DNA of 6,837 nucleotides from an uncultured Planctomycetaceae bacterium (lineage in GTDB: Bacteria; Planctomycetota; Planctomycetia; Pirellulales; Pirellulaceae). The stretch is taken from NCBI GenBank assembly GCA_937967755.1, contig CALBTA010000049.1, positions 1 through 6,837 on the forward strand, in the 5' to 3' direction. Of the stretch, positions 1 to 5,302 are shown piece by piece. The position numbers and the translations under genes were made by a program. The notes under the pieces were generated by a model. That model made no database searches, was not told where the DNA came from, and saw only the letters and a list, made by a program, of their open reading frames with translations. Numbering within the stretch: the stretch's first letter is position 1; each line of letters opens with the position of its first letter.

Positions 1-93
1 CACGCCAGAATACCACGACCACCGACCTCGCGCAAGCACCCGCTGCGCTCGTCGCGGATTACTGCCCCTACCAGCAACACAGTGAAATATTTT

Positions 94-297
94 TAGCGGC
101 AAAGCCGCGACAGCATATGGCTGCGGGCGTCAGCCCGCAGAAGCCGTGCGAACCGTTCGCCCAGCCGCGAAGCGGCGACAGCAAGCGCGAAATTGACTCC
201 GCACCATTTGCTGCCGCCGCTTCGCGGCTAACCTTTGCTGGACCTAATCCAACGGCTGACGCCGTGGGCTATATGCTGTCGCGCCTTCGCCGCTAGG
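94..297. repeat. Nested inverted-repeat cluster made of small palindromes (REP/BIME-like)
   Basis: There are four palindrome-bearing units in mirror order. The outer pair is 94-122 and 267-295, which match as reverse complements at 25 of 29 positions, including a perfect 13-base core (CGCGACAGCATAT at 106-118, its complement at 271-283). The inner pair is 163-184 and 208-229, matching at 21 of 22 positions. Each unit carries its own hairpin: GCGGC-AAA-GCCGC (96-108), GCCGC-GAA-GCGGC (164-176), an 8-bp stem CTGCGGGC/GCCCGCAG with loop GTCA (121-140), and ACGGC/GCCGT with loop TGAC (252-265). The two four-base loops are complements of each other, so the last two hairpins are the same element in opposite orientation. 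This organisation resembles the intergenic palindromic repeats (REP/BIME type) known from many bacteria. The function is unknown. No T-run follows the hairpins, so an intrinsic terminator is not supported. Confidence 0.8.
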
Positions 298-385
298 TGG
301 TGGCCCTGGGGATTCCCTTTTGACAATCTAGGTGTCGATCACCGCGACCTTGCCGGGGAGCGGGGCAGGTATTCACCACCACCCG

Positions 386-438
386 ACTTTTTTCTGGAAA
401 AGTGGCCGAGTTTTAGAGGGAGAATTTTTAGAAAAATT
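386..438. repeat. AT-rich patch with two short palindromes
   Basis: Two small inverted repeats lie in an unusually A/T-rich stretch of an otherwise GC-rich window. ACTTTT (386-391) pairs with AAAAGT (398-403) across six bases. AATTTTT (423-429) pairs with AAAAATT (432-438) across two bases, which is too tight for a stable hairpin in RNA. They could be an operator, a bend-prone DNA site or remains of a repeat. The sequence does not decide between these. Confidence 0.4.
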
Positions 439-474
439 TCCACCCTGGTGAAAAACCCCGAGGGCACGTAGCGG

Positions 475-489
475 CAAGCTGCCAGCTTG
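475..489. repeat. Small hairpin
   Basis: CAAGCT (475-480) and AGCTTG (484-489) form a perfect 6-bp stem around a three-base loop (GCC). The flanks again contain GCGGC-type words, so this may be a degraded copy of the palindromes at 94-297. No T-run follows, so it is not a typical terminator. Confidence 0.45.
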
Positions 490-778
490 GCGGCTGAAAC
501 GGCTGGCTTCGGCTCACGCCCGGATGCTTGTGACAGCCTGGGGCGGATAGACAATCCTCCCTACTGCGATTCTGGGCCGTCGACGGCGAACATAGCCCAC
601 CAGTTCACAAGGTGGCAGCTTGTGACTACGTAGCCAAAGCGTGACATACGCCGGCGTTGTTCTAATTGCAGGGTGAAATCGATTGAATTCGCCCCACGCG
701 TCGTTCACAATGTGAGGATTGCCGATTCCAGCAGTTCCGTGACGTATTCAACGAACTTTTGAGCACCATTCACTTTTT

Positions 779-784
779 GGGGAG
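779..784 (+). promoter_or_regulatory. Ribosome binding site that decides the start of the first gene
   Basis: GGGGAG lies seven bases before the ATG at 792. A longer frame is open from a TTG at 759, but that start has no purine-rich site at the right distance. It would also add 11 residues in front of an otherwise clean signal peptide. The ATG at 792 is therefore preferred. Confidence 0.7.
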
Positions 785-791
785 CCCCATC

Positions 792-1766
792 ATGCAACGC
801 CAATTCATCATCCTTGCCGCTGCCTGCGTTGTTTCGCTGGCTGCGCTGACCACTTCCACCAACGTTGCCATGGCCGATGACCCGGTAGTCGGCGCGGTGG
901 AAGTTGTAAAGTCCGATTCGTTCATGTGCCGCAAATTGGCGCTCAACCCGGACGACACCGCCCAGCACGGCTACGTAAAAGAGCTGACCGCCCCCAAAGG
1001 CAAGGCGTTTCTAGTGGTGTGGGCCCGGCTAAAACTGAAGTTCGCCAAGAACGAAGATGACGAAGACGCGGTTTATATCGCGGATGAGCATATGTCGCTG
1101 AAGGATAGCAAGGGAAACCTCAGCCACATCGTCGGCACCTGCACGCGCGACGGGCGGTTCTACGATACCAGCGGCTGGCTCAGCCATTACAAGGAATATC
1201 TCGACGGGGACGAAGTTGAATACAATCCGGTTTTCGTCGTGGCCGAAGGCGAGCAGGAGTTTACTTTGCAACTGGCCAGTTCCAGCCACAAGTTCACCGC
1301 GCCGATGAACGTCGCCGAGACGATCGACCGCACCGCCGCGGCTGATTTTAAAATCGACGAAGTAAAAGTCATCGACAGCCTCAGCGACATCGTCGAACTT
1401 CGTCAATATGAAGATAACGAAGTGAAGGGCGTGAACGAACAGATCCTCTCGCCTTCGACGAAGTTCCTCGCCGTGAAGATCATCATCAAGCCGAAGGCCT
1501 CCAACGACAGCGATGGCGGCTTCTATGTCTACTCCAGCCACTTCGGCTTGCGGTACGGCAAGCAGGTTTACGTCACCCCGATCGGCCACTACGACGGCAA
1601 CCGCTTCTACGACGGCGGCACCGGCGAAGGGGGCGAGGCCGACGCCGCTGGCGAATACCGCGCCGAAGTGATGCACCTGGTCTTCCCGCTGCCCGGCAAG
1701 CTAACCGCGTTCCGCGGGCTTTACCTGATGCAGGAGTTCGGCGGCGGAGCGATTCCTTCGAGCTAA
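792..1766 (+). CDS. Secreted protein of unknown family with two similar domains
   Basis: This 324-residue protein begins with a clear signal peptide: residues 1-28 have an Arg near the start, a hydrophobic core and a V-A-M-A end before Asp-Asp, fitting signal peptidase I. The mature part looks like two related beta-rich domains, about 30-172 and 184-315. Shared landmarks, in order, are a V-EV-V-DS opening (about 36-43 and 189-196), a stretch ending in P-x-x-K-F/A-L-V before an alternating hydrophobic strand (about 68-83 and 221-234), and a G/N-RFYD motif (121-125 and 270-274). The first domain has two Cys (46, 117) that could pair after export. The layout recalls DUF4352-like immunoglobulin-fold lipoproteins, but that is only an impression and there is no lipobox. 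The MgtC-family gene starts 19 bases after the stop, so the two are probably co-transcribed. I do not recognise the family and assign no function. Confidence 0.85.
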   Translation: MQRQFIILAAACVVSLAALTTSTNVAMADDPVVGAVEVVKSDSFMCRKLALNPDDTAQHGYVKELTAPKGKAFLVVWARLKLKFAKNEDDEDAVYIADEHMSLKDSKGNLSHIVGTCTRDGRFYDTSGWLSHYKEYLDGDEVEYNPVFVVAEGEQEFTLQLASSSHKFTAPMNVAETIDRTAAADFKIDEVKVIDSLSDIVELRQYEDNEVKGVNEQILSPSTKFLAVKIIIKPKASNDSDGGFYVYSSHFGLRYGKQVYVTPIGHYDGNRFYDGGTGEGGEADAAGEYRAEVMHLVFPLPGKLTAFRGLYLMQEFGGGAIPSS

Positions 1767-1785
1767 CCCGAAAGGAGTTGGGTGC

Positions 1786-2268
1786 ATGGAACAGTGGTGG
1801 GCGACGATCGAAGCGGCATTCCCGTTGGACATGCTGCTGCGGCTGACGCTCGCCAGCGTTGCCGGGGCTTTATTGGGTTGGGAGCGTGAACGCCGCGACA
1901 AGCCCGCCGGGCTGCGAACCCACATGATGGTTTCCCTCGGCGCGGCCGCGTTCATGATTCTCTCGCTTGACTACGTGGCGACCGATACACAGCAAGAGGC
2001 CCTGCGGCTCGACCCGACACGCGTCATCGCCGGCATCATTGGCGGCGTCGGGTTCCTCGGGGCCGGGACGATCATCGAAGCCCGAGGCAACGTTCATGGC
2101 ATCACCACCGCCGCCGGTATCTGGGTTGCCGCCGCGGTCGGCACGGCCTGCGGAATGGGAATGTATGGCGTCGCTTTCACCTCGGTCTCTCTTGCTGTGA
2201 TGATCCTAGTCGTCTTTGGCTGGCTAGGGCGGTCGTTCTTTCGTTCGAGGACTCCTGAGCGTGAATAA
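1786..2268 (+). CDS. MgtC/SapB family inner-membrane protein, short form
   Basis: The 160-residue protein carries the conserved core of the MgtC/SapB family: G-W-E-R-E-R-R near 31-37, K-P-A-G-L-R-T-H at 39-46, D-P-T-R at 76-79, the G-G-V-G-F-L-G-A-G-T-I run at 86-96, and G-I-T-T-A-A-G-I-W at 105-113. About five hydrophobic segments are visible (roughly 15-34, 45-63, 80-98, 107-123 and 128-147). The protein stops soon after the last one in a charged tail. MgtC of Salmonella is about 230 residues with a soluble C-terminal domain, which is absent here, so this is the short form. MgtC itself supports growth in low magnesium and inside macrophages. For free-living short members the role is not settled, so no gene symbol is given. 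AAAGGAG at 1771-1777 sits eight bases before the ATG. The stop overlaps the start of the DJ-1 family gene by eight bases, indicating coupled translation. Confidence 0.93.
   Translation: MEQWWATIEAAFPLDMLLRLTLASVAGALLGWERERRDKPAGLRTHMMVSLGAAAFMILSLDYVATDTQQEALRLDPTRVIAGIIGGVGFLGAGTIIEARGNVHGITTAAGIWVAAAVGTACGMGMYGVAFTSVSLAVMILVVFGWLGRSFFRSRTPERE
2247..2251 (+). promoter_or_regulatory. Ribosome binding site supporting a GTG start
   Basis: GAGGA lies nine bases before the GTG at 2261, inside the end of the MgtC-family gene. The alternative ATG at 2273 has only an AAGG two bases upstream, which is too close. The GTG is therefore the better start and creates an eight-base overlap with the preceding gene. 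Confidence 0.6.
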
Positions 2269-2800
2269 GGCAATGTCTACAAACCTCAGCGGCAAAAAGT
2301 TCCTCATCTTCGTGGGCGATATCTATGAAGACTTGGAACTTTGGTACCCGAATCTGCGGCTGATTGAAGCGGGTGCCGAGACGGTACTGGCCGGACCAGA
2401 AGCGGGCGTGACCTATGCCGGGAAGAATGGCTATCCCTGCGTGAGCACCGCGGCAATTGAAGACCAAAGCGCCGCGGACTTCGACGGTGTCATTTGCCCC
2501 GGCGGCTTCATGCCCGACAAGTTGCGGCGTGATGAAAAGGTGTTGCAACTGATTCGCGACTTCGACGCAGACAAAAAGTTGATCGCGGCCATCTGCCATG
2601 GCGGCTGGATGCCAATTTCGGCGGGGGTCTACAACGGCGTTCGCGTGACCGGTTCGCCCGGCATCAAAGACGACCTGGTCAACGCCGGAGCCATTTGGGA
2701 AGACGCCGCCGTGGTGATCGACCGCCACCACGTCACCAGCCGCAAGCCGGACGACTTGCCCAATTTCATGCAGGGTATTTCCCGCGTGGTGGGAGGTTAA
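2261..2800 (+). CDS. DJ-1/PfpI family protein (class I glutamine amidotransferase-like)
   Basis: The 179-residue length is normal for a single-domain DJ-1/PfpI protein. The N-terminal strand K-F-L-I-F-V-G-D is followed by I-Y-E-D-L-E-L-W-Y-P (21-30), matching the family's F-E-D-x-E-x-x-Y-P motif and giving the conserved Glu at 23. Next come D-G-V-I-C-P-G-G (75-82) and the nucleophile elbow A-I-C-H-G-G-W (110-116), with Cys112 and His113 as the expected reactive pair. Known members act as cysteine peptidases, chaperones or glyoxalase/deglycase-type enzymes on aldehyde-damaged substrates, and sequence alone does not say which. No signal peptide is seen, so it is cytoplasmic. Translation starts at GTG within the end of the MgtC-family gene, so the two are coupled. 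The beta-propeller gene begins 53 bases after the stop. Confidence 0.93.
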   Translation: MNKAMSTNLSGKKFLIFVGDIYEDLELWYPNLRLIEAGAETVLAGPEAGVTYAGKNGYPCVSTAAIEDQSAADFDGVICPGGFMPDKLRRDEKVLQLIRDFDADKKLIAAICHGGWMPISAGVYNGVRVTGSPGIKDDLVNAGAIWEDAAVVIDRHHVTSRKPDDLPNFMQGISRVVGG

Positions 2801-2853
2801 GATATGTCCTGCCGTTCTCTCTAATTGCAAATTCCACTTCAGCGAGATTCTCG

Positions 2854-3825
2854 ATGGCGCACCGAAATCACTTTCGTAGCTTTGTCTGTTTCGCGGTTCT
2901 TTTTGCGTATCTACTTTGCGGAACAACCTCGCCTCTCGCCCAAGACAATTCGACGTTCGGCAAACAAGTCAGCGAAGCCGGCATCAAGCATTCCTTCCTG
3001 GTCACCGGCGCAATGACCGCGATCATCAGCGAAGACAATCAAATCACTTGGCAAACCAAAGGCCGCTCGCGGGATGGCTTCGTGCTGCCGGGCGGCAATG
3101 TGCTGGTTTCGCACTACACCGAAGTGAAGGAGTACACGCGCGACGGTGAAGTGGTCTTCAACTACAAACTGGCCGCGCCCAACAAAGAGATGGGTTCGGC
3201 AGTTCGGCTGGAAAATGGCCGCACGCTGATCGTCGAACGCGGGCCCAAGCCGCGGCTGTTGGAAGTTGATGCCGACGGCGAAGTACAGGTAACTATTCCC
3301 CTTCAACCAGACACCGACAACGCCCACATGCAAACCCGCATGGCCCGCAAGTTGGAAAATGGCAACTACCTTGCCCCGCACCTGCTCGGCTTTGCGGTGA
3401 AAGAGTACCAGGCGGACGGCAAGGTCGTCCGCACGATTCGCACCGACCTGGAAGTACTCGGCGGTCGCCCGGCAGAGAACTGGCCGTTCACCGCGATTCG
3501 ATTGAAAAACGGCAACACGTTGGTCAATTTGACCCACGGCAACAAGACCGTCGAATTCGACGACGAAGGCAAAGTCGCCTGGCGGGTCGACAACTCCGAT
3601 GTCGATGGCCGCTTCGCCGACCCGTGCGGCGGCCAGCGGCTGGCCAACGGCAACACCGTGATTTGCAGCTACGGCCAGCGCAAACCGAACATGGCCAAGG
3701 CGTTTGAAGTGACGGCCGACAAGAAAGTTGTTTGGGAGTACATCAACCCCAAGCTCGGCGGCATTCATGAGATTCATGTGCTCACAACGAATGGCGAACC
3801 AGTCGCGTGGCCGCCGCTGAAGTGA
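2854..3825 (+). CDS. Exported beta-propeller protein, about six blades
   Basis: The frame is open from 2695, but that part overlaps the DJ-1 family gene and reads as Arg/Pro-rich nonsense. The ATG at 2854 puts a signal peptide at the front (hydrophobic residues 10-22, likely cut near 29-30), giving 323 residues. Only a weak purine stretch (GAGA, 2844-2847) precedes it. The mature part shows a repeat of about 40-50 residues with the pattern L-x-N-G-N-x-L-V, then x-E-x-D-x-D-G-K-V-x-W. Copies lie near 50-67 (partial), 75-104, 116-148, 166-195, 214-243 and 261-295. This fits a six-bladed propeller of the kind found in PQQ-like, NHL-like and arylsulfotransferase-type proteins. No catalytic residues can be assigned, and a binding or scaffold role is as likely as an enzyme. 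The sulfatase gene starts 25 bases downstream, so a joint extracytoplasmic role is possible but unproven. Confidence 0.88.
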   Translation: MAHRNHFRSFVCFAVLFAYLLCGTTSPLAQDNSTFGKQVSEAGIKHSFLVTGAMTAIISEDNQITWQTKGRSRDGFVLPGGNVLVSHYTEVKEYTRDGEVVFNYKLAAPNKEMGSAVRLENGRTLIVERGPKPRLLEVDADGEVQVTIPLQPDTDNAHMQTRMARKLENGNYLAPHLLGFAVKEYQADGKVVRTIRTDLEVLGGRPAENWPFTAIRLKNGNTLVNLTHGNKTVEFDDEGKVAWRVDNSDVDGRFADPCGGQRLANGNTVICSYGQRKPNMAKAFEVTADKKVVWEYINPKLGGIHEIHVLTTNGEPVAWPPLK

Positions 3826-3850
3826 CCGCAGGGCACGTCGAGGTAGCCGA

Positions 3851-5275
3851 ATGAGAACGCCCATCTTCGTCATTTGCTCATTTCTTCTTTGCGCGGGAGT
3901 TGCGGATCTATCGGCGACCGAACAACCCAACGTCCTGCTCATCGTCGTCGATGATCTGAACGATTGGGTCGGTTGCCTCGGCGGGCATCCGCAAACGAAG
4001 ACGCCGAACATCGACCGCCTGGCGCAGAGCGGGTTGTTCTTCACCAATGCCTATTGCCCTGGGGCTTCGTGCAACCCTTCGCGGACCGCGATGATGACCG
4101 GCATCGCGCCGCACAAATCGGGCCTGTACAGCAACAACCAGCCGATGCGCAAGGTGTTGCCCGACGCTGAGATCATGCCGAAGTATTTTTCCCGGCACGG
4201 CTATTGGTCCGCCGGAGCCGGAAAGATACTGCACTACTTCGTCGACCGCCCTTCGTGGGATGCCTATTACCCGAACGTTCAGAAAGAGAACCCGTTTCCG
4301 CGAACGCTTTACCCGAAGAAACGCCCGCTATCGCTGCCGTGGGCAGGCGATTGGATGTACCGCGAGACCGATTGGGGGCCGCTCGACGCGACCGACGAGG
4401 AGTTCGGCGGAGATTGGCTGGTGTCGAAGTACATCGGCGAGCAGCTCCGCAAGGAACATGACAAACCGTTCTTCCTGGCCTGCGGCATCTATCGGCCGCA
4501 TGAACCTTGGTTCGTGCCGAAGAAGTACTTCGACCCGTTTCCGCTGGACGAAATCAAGATGCCGCTCGGTTGGAAGGAAGACGACCTGGACGACCTTCCG
4601 CCGCTGGGGCAAGAGATTGGCCGCAACCGTTACCTGGCACACATCAAGAAGCACGGACAATGGCGGCAGGGCGTGCGGGGTTACCTCGCTTCAATTCATT
4701 TCGCCGACGCGATGATCGGGCGAGTGCTCGACGCGCTCGATGAAGGCCCGCATCGAGATAACACCGTCGTCGTACTATGCAGCGACCATGGCTGGCATCT
4801 TGGCGAAAAGGAACACTGGCAGAAATTTACTGGCTGGCGGGTCTGCGCCCGCGTGCCGTTAATCGTTCGCGTACCGAAGAACACGACCGCCCTTCCCGCT
4901 GGAACACCTGTCGGCGGGCGATGCGATCGGCCGGTGAATCTGCTCGATCTGCTCCCCACACTCATCCAACTTTGCGGCCTTCCGGCGAAGAACAACAACG
5001 ATGGCCGCAGCCTTCTGCCGCTGCTGAAAGACCCAACAGCCGATTGGCCCCACGCTTCGCTGACTCATTTAGACCGGCCCGGCAACTACGCGATCAGCCA
5101 ACAGCGCTGGCGCTACATCCACTACTTTCGCGGCGGCGAAGAGTTGTACGATATCGAAAACGACCCGCACGAATGGACCAACCTGGCCAGCGACCCGAAA
5201 CAAGCCGAGCGCCTAATCGAGTTCCGCAAACTCGCGCCGGCGGAGATGAAACCGAAACCGGAAATCGCAAACTGA
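3851..5275 (+). CDS. Exported sulfatase (formylglycine-dependent, iduronate-2-sulfatase-like)
   Basis: This 474-residue protein hydrolyses sulfate esters, presumably on sulfated polysaccharide or another organic sulfate outside the cytoplasm. Residues 1-22 form a signal peptide ending near L-S-A. The metal-binding pair Asp34-Asp35 is in V-V-D-D-L-N. The sulfatase signature C-N-P-S-R-T-A-M-M-T-G (74-84) contains Cys74, the residue converted to formylglycine in Cys-type sulfatases. Further expected active-site residues are Lys125 (A-G-K-I-L-H), His217 (R-P-H-E-P-W), Asp312-His313 and Lys320 (S-D-H-G-W-H-L-G-E-K). The C-terminal E-L-Y-D-I-E-N-D-P-H-E-W-T-N-L motif (431-445) is typical of the family. 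The D-H-G-W-H-L-G-E-K-x-x-W form and overall size resemble iduronate-2-sulfatases, but the true substrate cannot be read from sequence. No formylglycine-generating enzyme is in the window. GAGGT at 3840-3844 precedes the ATG by six bases. No terminator is visible in the 27 bases before the next gene. Confidence 0.96.
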   Translation: MRTPIFVICSFLLCAGVADLSATEQPNVLLIVVDDLNDWVGCLGGHPQTKTPNIDRLAQSGLFFTNAYCPGASCNPSRTAMMTGIAPHKSGLYSNNQPMRKVLPDAEIMPKYFSRHGYWSAGAGKILHYFVDRPSWDAYYPNVQKENPFPRTLYPKKRPLSLPWAGDWMYRETDWGPLDATDEEFGGDWLVSKYIGEQLRKEHDKPFFLACGIYRPHEPWFVPKKYFDPFPLDEIKMPLGWKEDDLDDLPPLGQEIGRNRYLAHIKKHGQWRQGVRGYLASIHFADAMIGRVLDALDEGPHRDNTVVVLCSDHGWHLGEKEHWQKFTGWRVCARVPLIVRVPKNTTALPAGTPVGGRCDRPVNLLDLLPTLIQLCGLPAKNNNDGRSLLPLLKDPTADWPHASLTHLDRPGNYAISQQRWRYIHYFRGGEELYDIENDPHEWTNLASDPKQAERLIEFRKLAPAEMKPKPEIAN

Positions 5276-5302
5276 CATTCACTTCCTATTGTCAACAAGC
5301 CA

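Larger units (their letters stand above)
1..791. other. Long intergenic region with no convincing gene
   Basis: No reading frame here looks like a real protein. The candidates (for example + strand 235-471, - strand 339-554 and 514-708) are short, low in complexity, rich in Arg and Pro, and run through palindromic repeats. A frame open from the left edge to a stop at 294-296 also passes straight through the repeats. A short tail of an upstream gene within the first 90 bases cannot be excluded, but nothing in it is recognisable. The stretch holds an inverted-repeat cluster (94-297), an AT-rich patch with small palindromes (386-438) and a hairpin (475-489). The leader of the first gene must lie towards the right end, but I cannot pick out a convincing -35/-10 pair. 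Confidence 0.7.

Noticed and set aside
121..140. Strong 8-bp hairpin as an intrinsic terminator of an upstream gene
   Set aside because: No T-run follows on either strand, and the hairpin belongs to the repeated palindrome family.
661..670. TCTAATTGCA found here and again at 2820-2829, both upstream of genes for exported proteins
   Set aside because: A repeated 10-mer is expected many times by chance in a window of this size, and the two copies lie at very different distances from their genes.
705..715. TCACA-A-TGTGA palindrome as an operator for the first gene
   Set aside because: It is short, with a single-base spacer unlike known CRP/FNR-type sites, and no promoter could be placed next to it.
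1029..1676. A 215-residue open frame on the - strand
   Set aside because: It is rich in Val, Ala and Asp in a repetitive way and is antisense to the secreted protein, which has a signal peptide and a good ribosome binding site.
2695..2853. N-terminal extension of the propeller gene back to 2695
   Set aside because: It would overlap the DJ-1 family gene by about 100 bases, reads as Arg/Pro-rich sequence and would bury the signal peptide.
2177..2926. A 249-residue open frame on the - strand
   Set aside because: It is antisense to the DJ-1/PfpI gene, whose motifs are unambiguous, and shows no domain of its own.
2911..4047. A 378-residue open frame on the - strand, longer than the sense-strand propeller gene
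   Set aside because: It lies antisense to the propeller and the start of the sulfatase, both of which have clear signal peptides and family motifs. The reverse translation has no recognisable motif. GC-rich codon use commonly opens such shadow frames.
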